A stretch of DNA of 64,000 bases from an uncultured Pelagibacteraceae bacterium (GTDB lineage: Bacteria; Pseudomonadota; Alphaproteobacteria; Pelagibacterales; Pelagibacteraceae). The notes below the pieces were generated by a model. That model saw only the letters and a program-made list of their open reading frames with translations. It had not been told where the DNA came from and searched no databases. Shown here piece after piece: positions 9,293 through 18,878 of this stretch; position 1 is the stretch's first letter, and each line of letters opens with the position of its first letter. Both the position numbers and the translations under genes were made by a program. The DNA is taken from the NCBI GenBank assembly GCA_902580275.1, contig CACHJZ010000003.1, positions 104,992-168,991 of the forward strand, in the 5' to 3' direction.

Positions 9293-9711
9293 TTAAACTT
9301 TTCATTGAAGAGTTTCGTAAAGTCTACTTTTTTTTCAAATTTAACACCTGGATAACCAGAATCTGTAATCATATTTATTAATATTTTCTCAAGTTTTGGA
9401 AAAATTTCATTTTGAACATCACAAAGTATTATTTTTTGTAGGTCTTTTTTTTCTTTAATCTCATCACCTATTTTAACAATTGAACTATATATTACCTCAA
9501 AGTAAGATTTCTTTTCGACTTGCTTCTTATCTTGGAATTTAAGCGTTGTATTAACTTCTATTAATTTATTTTTTAAGGGTTTCGAGTTAATATCAATATC
9601 AAGTTCGTACTTAGAAATATTATCTTTTGTATACAAATAACTTTCTACATTTGGAGTCTCACTGGAAAGGTCTTTTATGTAACCAGATAGTATTTTAAAC
9701 TTTTCACTCAT
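9289..9711 (-). CDS. secB: Protein-export chaperone SecB
   Basis: Cytosolic homotetrameric chaperone that keeps preproteins unfolded for SecA. It is 140 aa and has the family's SYFEVIYSSIVKI beta-strand segment and the C-terminal FPKLEKILINMITDSGYPGV region corresponding to the usual PYARE...GFPP stretch. secB beside dnaQ is the standard alphaproteobacterial arrangement. It lies directly downstream of fxsA, overlapping it by 4 nt. Confidence 0.9.
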   Translation of the reverse strand: MSEKFKILSGYIKDLSSETPNVESYLYTKDNISKYELDIDINSKPLKNKLIEVNTTLKFQDKKQVEKKSYFEVIYSSIVKIGDEIKEKKDLQKIILCDVQNEIFPKLEKILINMITDSGYPGVKFEKKVDFTKLFNEKFN

Positions 9712-10121
9712 TTTTTATCATCTATATCTTCGGATTCACCTTCAATAAAGTCCTCATTTATCTTTTTTTCTTTTGAAATTTTTGTTGAAAATTTATTAAA
9801 TATAAGTTTCCTAGTTGGGGGAAAAATCATTAAAAAACCAATTAGGTCAGTTGCAAAACCAGGAATAATCAGTAACAAAGCTGCAAACGCAAGAGCCGCT
9901 CCAGATACTATCTCATAAATTGGAATCTCGTTTTCCATCAACTGGCCCATACCAGACTTTAGAGTATTGAAGCCCTCATATTTTGCATAATATATACCAA
10001 TGACTGCTGTGAGAAAAATGAGCGAAATAGTGTATAAAGCTCCAATTTTTCCACCAATCTCGATAAAAAGATAAATTTCTAATGCAGGAATTAAAATTAT
10101 AGTTAATAAAATCGCGTTCAT
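9708..10121 (-). CDS. fxsA: FxsA family membrane protein
   Basis: A 137 aa integral membrane protein of the FxsA family. In E. coli the gene is linked to suppression of phage T7 exclusion; its normal role is unclear. It has three to four hydrophobic segments and the family signature of PALEIYLFIEIGGKIGALYT near the N-terminus, then LLIIPGFATDLIGFLM. The C-terminus is acidic. It is divergent from the Tim44-like gene and precedes secB. Confidence 0.88.
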   Translation of the reverse strand: MNAILLTIILIPALEIYLFIEIGGKIGALYTISLIFLTAVIGIYYAKYEGFNTLKSGMGQLMENEIPIYEIVSGAALAFAALLLIIPGFATDLIGFLMIFPPTRKLIFNKFSTKISKEKKINEDFIEGESEDIDDKK

Positions 10122-10179
10122 TTGTCTTTTAATTAATTTGCTAGTTGAAATTAAATAACATAGTAAATATTATTGTACT

Positions 10180-10767
10180 ATGAATTATAGTTTCGAGTAT
10201 ATAGATATAATACTTTTAGCAATGATTGCGGGATTTATTTTCTTGCGATTAAGAGGCATTCTAGGAAAAAAATCAGGTTTTGAGGATAAAATGTCTGCAA
10301 GTTTTGCTCACGACTTCCCATCTGAGACTACTAAAAAACCTTTAAATGAAAAAACTTTTGATGAAAATGCTAAGAAAGATTTCTTATCTGGAGCAAAAAT
10401 TGCATACGAAACAATTATAACGAGCTTTTCCTCAGGTAACTTAAAAGGGGTCAAACAACTTTTAGATAAAAAAGTATATGAGCAATTTGATGAAGCTATA
10501 AAAGCCCGTAATTCAAGTGGTCAAGTATCAGAAACCACCTTCATAGGAATAAATTCAGCAGAGATCAAAAACCACGAAAATAAAAAAGGCTTTCTAGAAG
10601 TAACGGTAAGTTTTGTAAGTGAGATTATTTCATGTGTGAAGGATAAGGATAATAAGATTTTATCGGGAGATCCAAAAAAAATTAAAAAAGTGTTTGATAC
10701 TTGGACATTCTCTAAGGAAATTAATTCCACAAGTCCCAATTGGTTATTAGTTAGCACTGAAGCTTGA
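10180..10767 (+). CDS. Tim44-like domain protein
   Basis: A 195 aa protein with one N-terminal membrane helix (about 8-24) followed by a soluble Tim44-like (TIM44/MRP-L45) domain, recognisable from the AYETIITSFSSGNLKGVKQL pattern. Bacterial members (TimA-like) are inner-membrane-attached; the function is uncertain, although the fold is shared with mitochondrial Tim44. In many alphaproteobacteria this gene is followed by mltA and smr; here smr follows directly with a 4 nt overlap. Confidence 0.85.
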   Translation: MNYSFEYIDIILLAMIAGFIFLRLRGILGKKSGFEDKMSASFAHDFPSETTKKPLNEKTFDENAKKDFLSGAKIAYETIITSFSSGNLKGVKQLLDKKVYEQFDEAIKARNSSGQVSETTFIGINSAEIKNHENKKGFLEVTVSFVSEIISCVKDKDNKILSGDPKKIKKVFDTWTFSKEINSTSPNWLLVSTEA

Positions 10768-11177
10768 AAAATAAAATTTCAGGAAAAGATAGGAAAGATT
10801 GGGAAGATTTTATAACCAAAAAAGATAAAGTTGAAGATAAAGATAATTTATCAAAGCAAAACACTAGTTATAAGGGTCATATGGAAATAGATTTACATGG
10901 TTATTCTCTTGAGGAAGCAAATAAAAAGGTGTTTAAATTTATCAACGACTGTCATGAAAAGAATATAAAATCTATTAATGTTATTACAGGTAAAGGTCTT
11001 AGATCAAAGAATAATGAAGATCCTTATTCTTCCTCTGATCTTGGTATGTTAAAAAATTCTGTTCCAGATTTTATAAAAAATAATTCAGATTTAATGAATA
11101 AAATTAAATACATAAATTTTGATGAAGTCGCATCAAAAAATAAAGGTAATTTTTATATTTATTTAAAAAAAAATTAA
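10764..11177 (+). CDS. Smr domain protein
   Basis: A 137 aa protein with a C-terminal Smr (small MutS-related) domain: the DLHGYS motif (LDLHG type) near residue 44, and ITGKG near residue 75 where family members carry H/TGKG. Stand-alone Smr proteins are nucleases or RNA-binding factors in various systems. The N-terminal 35 residues are charged and probably disordered. The start is a TTG overlapping the Tim44-like stop by 4 nt; no ATG lies closer to the domain except at the domain edge. Confidence 0.85.
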   Translation: MKNKISGKDRKDWEDFITKKDKVEDKDNLSKQNTSYKGHMEIDLHGYSLEEANKKVFKFINDCHEKNIKSINVITGKGLRSKNNEDPYSSSDLGMLKNSVPDFIKNNSDLMNKIKYINFDEVASKNKGNFYIYLKKN

Positions 11178-11181
11178 TTTT

Positions 11182-11787
11182 ATGAAAAAATTTAATCCAA
11201 GAATTAAAGCAAGAATTCGAAAAAGCAAAATAGATATTAAAAAAAAACTTTCAGCTGTGTCTGAAAAAGCTAAGGTTGTCAAAAGTCAAGCAAACATAAA
11301 AAATTTCTTTGATTGGGTTAAAGGTGCTGAGCTAGTAGAATTAGAGAAATGTGATATCTCTGAGGATCCCGTTAGACCAGAACTAGATAACATATTTAGA
11401 ACTAATTATGGGAGAAAAATATTTGGAGTAAAATTTAAAGACGAAATTCATGCAGTAATGTGTTTTGCATTCACAGACGAGATACCTAAAACTGTTGAGG
11501 AACTCGATTTATTCAGTCAAGACGCCTTTTTAAAAAACGTTCAAAGAGATCCAAATAAAGTTGGTAGAATAGCAATTGCTTATACGGTTTGGTCTAAGAA
11601 AAAAGGGGGTGGTAAACTTATTGTAAAAGAGGTTTACAAAATGATAAAAAAATCAAATCATCTGAATAGATTAGTGACTCTGTCGCCTTTGACTGATATG
11701 GCGAGAAAATTTCACCTCAGAAATGGCGCTGTAGAACTACAAGTTAATGAAACAACCCAAAATTTTGAATATAAAGTTATAAAATAA
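11182..11787 (+). CDS. Conserved hypothetical protein, GNAT-like C-terminus
   Basis: I do not recognise a named family for this 201 aa protein. The first 35 residues are strongly basic. The C-terminal part (about 125-200) reads like a GNAT acetyltransferase: a beta strand ([11 protein letters not shown]), a Gly-rich loop ([13 protein letters not shown]) followed by a helix, then [17 protein letters not shown], which resembles the late GNAT segment where a residue pair and RxGA close the fold. It follows smr by 4 bp and overlaps the convergent hslU stop by 11 nt. The fold assignment is tentative. Confidence 0.6.
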   Translation: MKKFNPRIKARIRKSKIDIKKKLSAVSEKAKVVKSQANIKNFFDWVKGAELVELEKCDISEDPVRPELDNIFRTNYGRKIFGVKFKDEIHAVMCFAFTDEIPKTVEELDLFSQDAFLKNVQRDPNKVGRIAIAYTVWSKKKGGGKLIVKEVYKMIKKSNHLNRLVTLSPLTDMARKFHLRNGAVELQVNETTQNFEYKVIK

Positions 11788-13144
11788 ACTTTGATAAATC
11801 CGTATCTTTAACTAATTCACCTAGATTTTTCTTGATATAATCAGAGTCTACTACAATTTTTTCACCGGATCTGTCAGTAGCGGTAAAACTTATTTCATCC
11901 AGAACTCTTTCAATGATTGTATGAAGTCTTCTTGCACCTATATTTTCTACTGTAGAATTTACCTCTGTAGCAATGTTAGCTATAGTATCAATTCCATCAT
12001 CAGAAAATTCTAAATCAACATTTTCTGTTTTAAGTAATGCTTTGTATTGTTTAATTAAACTGTTATCTGGCTCTTTTAAAATTTTTTTAAAATCTTCACT
12101 TGTTAAAGCTTCAAGCTCAACTCTTATTGGTAAACGACCCTGTAATTCTGGTAAAAGATCTGAGGGTTTTGCTAGTTGGAACGCGCCTGATGCTATAAAA
12201 AGTATATGATCAGTTTTAATAGGTCCATACTTTGTACTTACCGTTGTTCCCTCTATCAAAGGCAATAAATCTCTTTGAACTCCTTCCCTGGATACGTCAC
12301 CACCAACTCTATCAGTTCTTGCTGATATTTTATCAATTTCATCAAGAAATACGATACCATTATTTTCAGTAGAATTTTTTGCAGATTTAATAATTTTGTC
12401 TTGCTCAATTAATTTATCAGACTCTTCATTAATTAAAATTTCATGAGATTCTTTTACAGTCATTTTTTTCTTTTTGGCTTTATTACCCATACCTTTACCA
12501 AGCATTTCACCAATATTGATCATCCCTACATTAGCACCTGGCATTCCAGGTATTTCAAACGATGGCATAGTGTTTGCTTCGTTTACCGCAATTTCAATTT
12601 CATTATCATCTAAGTCACCATTTCTTAATCTTTTTCTAAAGCTTTCTCTTGTAGCAACACTTGCTTTATTTCCAACTATTGCATCAAGTACTTTTTCCTC
12701 TGCTTGTTTTTGAGCTTGTGCGTATACTTCTTTTCTTTTTTTTACTTTCTCCATAGCAATAGCTATTTCAAGTAAATCTCTTACTATTTGCTCAACATCT
12801 CTACCGACGTAGCCAACTTCAGTAAATCTTGTAGCCTCAACTTTTACAAATGGCGCTTCTGCAAGTTTCGATAATCTTCTTGATATTTCAGTTTTTCCGA
12901 CTCCAGTTGGTCCAATCATTAAAATATTTTTTGGTAAAACTTCGTCTTTCATGTCGCCTTTTAAAGCTTGTCTTCTCCATCTATTTCTTAATGCGATAGC
13001 CACAGCCCTTTTAGCTTTATTTTGTCCAACTACAAATCTATCAAGTTCGGAAACTATTTCTCTTGGAGAAAGAGAGTTTACAAAAGATTCATCTTGATCT
13101 TTTTTATCCTTAGGAACCAAAGGTGTTACATTATTTTTTTCCAT
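11777..13144 (-). CDS. hslU: ATP-dependent protease ATPase subunit HslU
   Basis: AAA+ unfoldase that pairs with the HslV peptidase. At 455 aa it has standard length. Walker [10 protein letters not shown] is at 78-86, the GYVGRDVE pore motif follows, then the intermediate (I) domain (about 115-245) and Walker [10 protein letters not shown]. The C-terminus LSKFIL is the peptide that docks into HslV. It is translationally coupled to hslV (1 nt overlap). Confidence 0.98.
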   Translation of the reverse strand: MEKNNVTPLVPKDKKDQDESFVNSLSPREIVSELDRFVVGQNKAKRAVAIALRNRWRRQALKGDMKDEVLPKNILMIGPTGVGKTEISRRLSKLAEAPFVKVEATRFTEVGYVGRDVEQIVRDLLEIAIAMEKVKKRKEVYAQAQKQAEEKVLDAIVGNKASVATRESFRKRLRNGDLDDNEIEIAVNEANTMPSFEIPGMPGANVGMINIGEMLGKGMGNKAKKKKMTVKESHEILINEESDKLIEQDKIIKSAKNSTENNGIVFLDEIDKISARTDRVGGDVSREGVQRDLLPLIEGTTVSTKYGPIKTDHILFIASGAFQLAKPSDLLPELQGRLPIRVELEALTSEDFKKILKEPDNSLIKQYKALLKTENVDLEFSDDGIDTIANIATEVNSTVENIGARRLHTIIERVLDEISFTATDRSGEKIVVDSDYIKKNLGELVKDTDLSKFIL

Positions 13145-13659
13145 TATATTTTTTCCATATTTATGTTGTCGTTTGTGAAAACGCAGATTTCTGAAGCAAC
13201 CTTAATTGCTTTTTTTGCTATCTCTTCAGCTGACATATCAGTATCCATTAATACTTTTGCTGATGCCAAAGCATAATTCCCACCTGATCCAATACCAATT
13301 ACATCACCTTCAGGTTCTAGAACATCGCCTGTTCCTGAAATTATAAAACTTTTTTCTTTATCACCGATAGCCATTAATGCCTCTAGTCTTCTTAAATATT
13401 TGTCTGTTCTCCAATCCTTTGCAAGTTCAACAGCGGCTCTTGTTAAATTACCAGCATGTTTTTCTAATTTTGACTCTAATCTTTCAAATAAAGTTAATGC
13501 ATCTGCTGTTGATCCAGCAAATCCTGCGATCACATTTCTTTTCTCAATTTTTCTAACTTTGTTTGCTGTTCTCTTGATGACAGTATTTCCCATGCTAACC
13601 TGCCCATCACTAGCAACTACAACATCTTTATTTTTTCTTACTAATACTATTGTTGTCAT
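13144..13659 (-). CDS. hslV: ATP-dependent protease peptidase subunit HslV
   Basis: Threonine peptidase of the HslUV complex. The 171 aa protein starts MTTIVLVRK, so processing of Met exposes the catalytic Thr2; the DGQVSMG and GFAGSTADA motifs follow. It is divergent from hisB across 90 bp, the common alphaproteobacterial hslVU/his arrangement. Confidence 0.97.
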   Translation of the reverse strand: MTTIVLVRKNKDVVVASDGQVSMGNTVIKRTANKVRKIEKRNVIAGFAGSTADALTLFERLESKLEKHAGNLTRAAVELAKDWRTDKYLRRLEALMAIGDKEKSFIISGTGDVLEPEGDVIGIGSGGNYALASAKVLMDTDMSAEEIAKKAIKVASEICVFTNDNINMEKI

Positions 13660-13749
13660 ACATGTTAGATGGACATTAATTTCTATAATTCAAGTTCTTG
13701 ATTACTTTTATTGATATAAGCAAATAATGAATATATACGTATTTAAATA
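13660..13749. promoter_or_regulatory. Divergent hslV/hisB promoter region
   Basis: This 90 bp gap must hold promoters for both operons. For the his direction, TTGATA at 13711-13716 and TATATA at 13732-13737 look like a sigma-70 pair with a short 15 bp spacer, which would give a very short leader before hisB. No clear heat-shock promoter for hslV could be fixed by eye. No his attenuator (His-codon leader peptide) is visible. Confidence 0.3.
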
Positions 13750-14340
13750 ATGAAGAGAAAAGCTGATATTACTAGAAAAACCAAAGAAACATCAATCAAG
13801 GTTGAGCTGAATATTGATGGTAAAGGTCAATACAAAATTGACACAGGAATTGGTTTTCTTGATCACATGCTTGAGCAACTATCAAAACATTCTTCAATTG
13901 ATCTTAAAGTCAAAGCAAAAGGAGACACGCATATTGATTTACATCACACAACTGAAGACACAGGAATTGCCATTGGTGAATGCTTAAAAAAGGCGTCAAA
14001 AAATTTTGTTGGAATAAAAAGATATGCACATGCGTTATTACCCATGGATGAAACTTTAACAAGAGTAGCAATTGATATGTCTAATAGACCATATCTTATT
14101 TGGAATGTTAAATTGAAGGTTGAAAAATTAGGCGAAATGGATACTGAGTTATTCAAAGAATGGTTTCAGGCATTTGCTCAATCTGCCGGAATAACTATGC
14201 ACATTGAAAATATTTATGGTGACAACAGCCACCACATAATCGAATCTTGTTACAAAGGACTTGCTAGATCACTAAGAGCAGCACTTGAACTAGACCCTAA
14301 AAATAAAAATACAGTACCCTCTACAAAAGGTTCTTTATAA
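13750..14340 (+). CDS. hisB: Imidazoleglycerol-phosphate dehydratase
   Basis: Mn-dependent dehydration of imidazoleglycerol phosphate in histidine synthesis. It is 196 aa and monofunctional, with no HisN phosphatase domain. Metal-binding motifs are [17 protein letters not shown] and [19 protein letters not shown]. It is the first gene of hisB-hisH-hisA-hisF-hisE, 12 bp before hisH. Confidence 0.97.
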   Translation: MKRKADITRKTKETSIKVELNIDGKGQYKIDTGIGFLDHMLEQLSKHSSIDLKVKAKGDTHIDLHHTTEDTGIAIGECLKKASKNFVGIKRYAHALLPMDETLTRVAIDMSNRPYLIWNVKLKVEKLGEMDTELFKEWFQAFAQSAGITMHIENIYGDNSHHIIESCYKGLARSLRAALELDPKNKNTVPSTKGSL

Positions 14341-14352
14341 AAAAAAGAATTA

Positions 14353-14979
14353 ATGAAAGTCACAATTGTTGATTATAGCTCGGGCAATATTAGCTCTGTA
14401 ATAAATTCATTTAAAGAAGTTGCGCAAAATAAAGCAACAATAGAAGTAAACTCAGATTTAAATAAAATTAAATCCTCAGATAAAATTGTTCTACCCGGAC
14501 AAGGTTCATTTAAAAGTTGTGTAGATGCATTAAACAAAATCAGCGGTTTAAATGATGCTTTAAATGAATTTGTATTAGTAAATAAAAAACCACTTCTGGG
14601 CATTTGTGTTGGTTTACAAATGTTTGCAGATGTTGGTTATGAGGAAACAGAAACAAAAGGACTAGGATGGATTTCAGGCAAAGTATCAAAAATAGACAAT
14701 CAGAATGGCAAATTCAAACTTCCACACATTGGCTGGAACCAAATAAACATATTGAAAGATAGTAAAATTTTTAAACAGGTAGAAAATAATTCACATATGT
14801 ACTTTGTTCATAGTTATGAATTCATGCCTACAGATAATAACGTTATTTCAGCTACTACTGATTATTCAACAAAAATTGTTTGTTCAGTAGAGAAAGAGAA
14901 TATATTTGGAACACAATTTCACCCAGAAAAAAGTGATAAAATTGGATTAAAAATAATAAATAATTTTATAAATTTATAA
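14353..14979 (+). CDS. hisH: Imidazole glycerol phosphate synthase, glutamine amidotransferase subunit
   Basis: Supplies ammonia from glutamine to HisF. It is 208 aa, a class I amidotransferase with oxyanion strand LPGQGSF, nucleophile Cys85 in GICVGLQMF, and a C-terminal catalytic pair in QFHPEKS. It abuts hisA directly (stop at 14979, next start at 14980). Confidence 0.96.
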   Translation: MKVTIVDYSSGNISSVINSFKEVAQNKATIEVNSDLNKIKSSDKIVLPGQGSFKSCVDALNKISGLNDALNEFVLVNKKPLLGICVGLQMFADVGYEETETKGLGWISGKVSKIDNQNGKFKLPHIGWNQINILKDSKIFKQVENNSHMYFVHSYEFMPTDNNVISATTDYSTKIVCSVEKENIFGTQFHPEKSDKIGLKIINNFINL

Positions 14980-15696
14980 ATGAAAATATTTCCAGCAATA
15001 GATATTAAAGATGGAAAATGTGTAAGACTTGTTAAAGGAGATTTTAAAAATAAAACAGAATATGAAATGTCCCCAGTTGAACAAGCTAGCAAATATAAGG
15101 ATCATGGTTTCAAAAATTTACATATAGTCGATCTTGATGGAGCTTTAACTGGCGAAACAGTTAATCTAGGCGCCATCCATAATATAGTTAGTAAATTCGA
15201 TCTAAAGGTAGAGATTGGTGGAGGTATCAGAAAGCTTGATAGTATTCAAAAATATGTTGATGCTGGTGTTGAAAAAGTTATTTTAGGAAGCGCTGCTATT
15301 AAAGATAAAAAATTTTTAAAAGAAGCATGTAAAAAGTTTCCAAATAAAATAGCATTAGGCTTAGATGCTAAAGATGGATATTTATCAGTATCTGGATGGA
15401 AGGAAAATACTAATCAATTATCTTTAGACTATTTGAATGAAGTAAATGATTATGGAGTTAGTAGACTTATTTATACCGATATAAATAAAGATGGAATGAA
15501 GCAAAGCCCAAATTTCGAAGATACATCAAAAATTGCAGCTAAATCAAATTGTCCTGTAATTATATCTGGTGGGGTTTCATCAATAGATGATATTAAAAAA
15601 GCAAAAGGTTTAAAAAATATTGAAGGTATAATAGTTGGAAAAGCAATTTACGATGGTGATATTAAATTAGAAGAACTTGTGAAAGAGGATGCTTAA
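14980..15696 (+). CDS. hisA: Phosphoribosylformimino-5-aminoimidazole carboxamide ribotide isomerase
   Basis: Amadori isomerase of histidine synthesis, a TIM barrel of 238 aa. The catalytic acid/base Asp8 is in PAIDIKDG, and the second catalytic Asp is in YTDINKDG. Phosphate-binding Gly-rich loops are EIGGGIR and ISGGVSS. It overlaps hisF by 8 nt. Confidence 0.97.
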   Translation: MKIFPAIDIKDGKCVRLVKGDFKNKTEYEMSPVEQASKYKDHGFKNLHIVDLDGALTGETVNLGAIHNIVSKFDLKVEIGGGIRKLDSIQKYVDAGVEKVILGSAAIKDKKFLKEACKKFPNKIALGLDAKDGYLSVSGWKENTNQLSLDYLNEVNDYGVSRLIYTDINKDGMKQSPNFEDTSKIAAKSNCPVIISGGVSSIDDIKKAKGLKNIEGIIVGKAIYDGDIKLEELVKEDA

Positions 15697-16444
15697 AAAT
15701 AGAATAATTCCTTGTTTAGATGTAAAGAATGGTCGTGTTGTAAAAGGCATAAACTTTGTTGATCTTAAAGATGCGGGAGATCCAGTTGAGCAAGCAAAAA
15801 TTTATAGCGATGGTGGCGCTGATGAAATATGTTTTTTAGATATAACGGCCTCAAACGAAAATAGAAATACAATTTATGAAGTTGTAGAAAAAACCTCAAA
15901 GAAATGTTTTGTTCCTTTAACAGTTGGAGGAGGAGTTAGAAGTATTAATGATATTAGTAAATTACTTAACTGTGGTGCCGATAAAGTTTCAATAAATACA
16001 GCTGCTGTAAACAATAAGCAGGTTGTTGTTGATAGCTCAAAAAAGTTTGGTTCCCAATGCATCGTCGTTGCAATAGATGCGAAAAAAAATGGAGATGTAT
16101 GGGAGATCTATACTCATGGTGGAAGAAATAAAACTGGTATTGATGCACTTAAATTTGCAAAAGAAATGGAAAAAAGTGGAGCAGGAGAATTACTGGTAAC
16201 ATCAATGGATAGAGATGGAACACAGGTTGGATACGATATAGATTTAATGTCTAGGATTTCATCTGCTGTAAATATTCCTGTTATTGCTTCTGGTGGAGTT
16301 GGCACTTTAGATCACTTGGTAGATGGAATTAAATTGGGTAATGCGAGCGCGGTCCTAGCAGCTTCAATTTTTCATTATGGCAAATATTCAGTAAAACAGG
16401 CAAAGGAATATTTGGACTCGAAAGGAATTCCAGTTAGAATTTAA
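15689..16444 (+). CDS. hisF: Imidazole glycerol phosphate synthase cyclase subunit
   Basis: Makes imidazoleglycerol phosphate and AICAR with ammonia from HisH. It is a 251 aa TIM barrel paralogous to HisA. Catalytic Asp11 is in [10 protein letters not shown] and the second Asp is in [13 protein letters not shown], with phosphate loops VGGGVRS and ASGGVG. AICAR produced here can be used by PurH, encoded at 26813-28348. Confidence 0.97.
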   Translation: MLKNRIIPCLDVKNGRVVKGINFVDLKDAGDPVEQAKIYSDGGADEICFLDITASNENRNTIYEVVEKTSKKCFVPLTVGGGVRSINDISKLLNCGADKVSINTAAVNNKQVVVDSSKKFGSQCIVVAIDAKKNGDVWEIYTHGGRNKTGIDALKFAKEMEKSGAGELLVTSMDRDGTQVGYDIDLMSRISSAVNIPVIASGGVGTLDHLVDGIKLGNASAVLAASIFHYGKYSVKQAKEYLDSKGIPVRI

Positions 16445-16445
16445 T

Positions 16446-16730
16446 ATGCTTAAAACATTAGAAGATTTAATAAAAATAATAAGAGAGAGAAAATCATCAT
16501 TAGATGATAGTTCTTACACATCAAAATTACTTAAAGATAAATCTTTGTCTTTAGGTAAGGTCAAAGAGGAGATTGGTGAACTTATAGAAGCTGTAGAAAA
16601 CAATTCAAATAAAGTTCACGAGGCAGCTGATGTTCTTTATCATTTATTAGTTTATCTAGAAGGAAATGGCGTCCGTATTGAGGATATCATGAATGAATTA
16701 GAAAAAAGGAAGAAAAAAAAAGAGTCTTAA
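16446..16730 (+). CDS. hisE: Phosphoribosyl-ATP pyrophosphatase
   Basis: Second step of histidine synthesis. It is a 94 aa all-alpha protein of the MazG-like fold, with metal-binding acidic residues in KEEIGELIEAV and HEAADVLYHLL. It lies 1 bp after hisF and is the last his gene; mcl follows after 44 bp, containing only the weak short inverted pair GTCTT/AAGAC just at the stop. Confidence 0.94.
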   Translation: MLKTLEDLIKIIRERKSSLDDSSYTSKLLKDKSLSLGKVKEEIGELIEAVENNSNKVHEAADVLYHLLVYLEGNGVRIEDIMNELEKRKKKKES

Positions 16731-16774
16731 AAAGACAAAATTAGTGTTAGCCTTCCAAAAAATTAAATTCATTT

Positions 16775-17713
16775 ATGAGCCACAAATTTTATAAACCTGC
16801 AAGGTCAAGACTCCAGAGAAGTGAATTAGCAGTCCCAGGTTCGTCGCCGAAAATGTTTGAAAAGGCTTTAAATTCAGATGCAGATTATGTCTTCTTAGAT
16901 TTAGAGGATGCAGTTTCTCCAAATGATAAAGTTGCAGCGAGAGCAAATGTTGTTAAAGCTTTGAATGAAATTAATTGGCGAGATAAAGGAAAAACTATTT
17001 CTGTAAGAATTAACAGTTTGGATACTCATTACATGTATAGCGATTTAGTTGAGCTTGTTGAGCAAGCAGGGAAAAATATTGATACAATACTTGTTCCAAA
17101 AGCAGGAACAGCAAGTGATGTTTACATGGTAGATTGTTTGCTTACTCAAATAGAAACAAACAAAAAAATTGAAAATAAAATTGGAATTGAGTGTTTAATT
17201 GAAACTGCTTTAGGTATGTCCAATATAAAAGAAATTGCAAAATCAAGCGAAAGGTTAGAGGCGTTACATTTTGGTGTTGCAGATTACGCTGCAAGTCTTA
17301 GAGCAAGAACTGTTGTGATAGGTGGCCTAAATCCAGATTATCCAGGAGACCAATGGCATCACGGATTGTCTGAATTAGTTATGACATGCAGAGCATATGG
17401 GCTTAGAGCGATAGATGGACCATTTGGAGATTTTAATGATCCAGATGCATATATTGCTTCAGCAAAAAGAGCTGCTGCTATCGGTATAGAAGGTAAATGG
17501 GCAATACATCCGTCTCAAATAGATTTAGCAAATAAAGTTTTTTCACCACCAGAATCTGAAGTTAAAAAAGCAAAAAGGATTTTAGAGGAATTAGATAAAG
17601 CTGCAAAAGAGGGAAAAGGCGCGGCACAACTAGATGGAAGAATGATAGATGCAGCATCTGCAAGGATGGCAGAAAATATTGTAAATATAAATAAAAAAAT
17701 AGAGGATAAATAA
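16775..17713 (+). CDS. mcl: L-malyl-CoA / beta-methylmalyl-CoA lyase
   Basis: A CitE/HpcH-type Mg-dependent lyase that reversibly splits (S)-malyl-CoA into acetyl-CoA and glyoxylate. The 312 aa length fits Mcl (about 310-325) better than CitE (about 290). Visible motifs are VFLDLEDAVSP, the metal-binding Glu in IGIECLIETALGM, FGVADYAASLRAR, and the long WHHGLSELVMTCRAYGLRAI block with a following PFGDFNDPD that is characteristic of malyl-CoA lyases. It lies 1 bp before mtkA, as in the serine-cycle clusters of methylotrophs. A pure citrate-lyase role is unlikely since no citF or citD is nearby. Confidence 0.85.
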   Translation: MSHKFYKPARSRLQRSELAVPGSSPKMFEKALNSDADYVFLDLEDAVSPNDKVAARANVVKALNEINWRDKGKTISVRINSLDTHYMYSDLVELVEQAGKNIDTILVPKAGTASDVYMVDCLLTQIETNKKIENKIGIECLIETALGMSNIKEIAKSSERLEALHFGVADYAASLRARTVVIGGLNPDYPGDQWHHGLSELVMTCRAYGLRAIDGPFGDFNDPDAYIASAKRAAAIGIEGKWAIHPSQIDLANKVFSPPESEVKKAKRILEELDKAAKEGKGAAQLDGRMIDAASARMAENIVNINKKIEDK

Positions 17714-17714
17714 A

Positions 17715-18878
17715 ATGGATATTCATGAGTACCAAGCAAAAAAAATTCTCGCAGGATTCGGAGTTGCAGTACCAAGGGGTGGCATAGTTTACAGTCCAGA
17801 GAATGCGGAAAATAAAGCTAGAGAACTCGGAGGATCTAAGTGGGTTGTAAAAGCACAAATTCACTCAGGGGCTAGAGGAAAGGCAGGAGGAATTATTGTT
17901 TGTAACAGCGAGTTAGAAGTTGCTCAAGCAACAGACAAACTTTTAGGAAAAAAACTAGTAACCAATCAAACTGGGCCTGAAGGAAAAATTGTTAATAGAG
18001 TTTACATTGAAGAGGCAACCGATATTAAAAAAGAATTATACCTTGGACTTGTGTTTGATAGAAGCTCAGAGTCTATAATGGTAGTAGCTTCTACAGAAGG
18101 AGGCATGAGCGTGGAGGAAATTTCAAAACAAAAACCAGAAACAATTATCAGATCAAAAATTGAGGTGGCCGTTGGCATGCAGCAATTTCAGGCAAGAGAA
18201 ATTGCTTTTGGTCTTGGAATAGAACCAAAGCTAATTTCTAGAATGGCTGAGGCAATAACTGGTTGTTACCGAGCGTTTAGCGAATTAGATGCAACTATGG
18301 TTGAGGTAAATCCTCTTGTAATTTCAAACCAAGAACAAATTTTGGCTTTGGACTGCAAAATGAGTTTTGACAATAATGCATTATTTAGAAGAAACCAAAT
18401 TTCAGAGCTGAGAGATAAAACTCAAGAAAATGCAAGTGAAGTTTACGCGTCTGATAGAGGTCTTAATTATGTAAGTTTAGATGGAAATATTGGCAACATA
18501 ATTAATGGAGCAGGTTTAGCAATGGCTTCAATGGATATGATAAAATTAGCTGGGGGAGAACCGGCTAACTTCTTAGATGTTGGTGGAGGCGCAACACCTG
18601 AAAAGATTGTGAAGGCATTCAAGCTAATTTCAATGGATAAAAAAGTAAAAGTAATCCTGGTAAATATTTTTGCCGGAATAAATAGATGTGATTGGGTGGC
18701 AGAGGGAATAGTTCAAGCACTTCAAAAAATAGAAATAAAAGTACCATTAGTTATTCGGCTTGCAGGTACAAATGTAGAAAAAGGCAATCAAATTTTAAAA
18801 GAAAGTAAAATTAATTATATCGAAGCCAATACTTTGGAGGATGCAGCAAACAAAGCTGTAAAAGCGTTAGGAAAATAG
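17715..18878 (+). CDS. mtkA: Malate--CoA ligase, beta (ATP-grasp) subunit
   Basis: A SucC-like ADP-forming acyl-CoA synthetase subunit of 387 aa. The N-terminal MDIHEYQAK and ATP-grasp HSGARGKAGG are shared with succinyl-CoA synthetase, as are EVNPLV and the C-terminal NIFAGINRCDWVAEGI phosphate-binding region. Placement directly after mcl and before an mtkB-like alpha subunit argues for malate thiokinase (malate + ATP + CoA to malyl-CoA). SucC is the main alternative; a separate sucCD elsewhere in the genome would settle it. It abuts mtkB with no gap. Confidence 0.78.
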   Translation: MDIHEYQAKKILAGFGVAVPRGGIVYSPENAENKARELGGSKWVVKAQIHSGARGKAGGIIVCNSELEVAQATDKLLGKKLVTNQTGPEGKIVNRVYIEEATDIKKELYLGLVFDRSSESIMVVASTEGGMSVEEISKQKPETIIRSKIEVAVGMQQFQAREIAFGLGIEPKLISRMAEAITGCYRAFSELDATMVEVNPLVISNQEQILALDCKMSFDNNALFRRNQISELRDKTQENASEVYASDRGLNYVSLDGNIGNIINGAGLAMASMDMIKLAGGEPANFLDVGGGATPEKIVKAFKLISMDKKVKVILVNIFAGINRCDWVAEGIVQALQKIEIKVPLVIRLAGTNVEKGNQILKESKINYIEANTLEDAANKAVKALGK

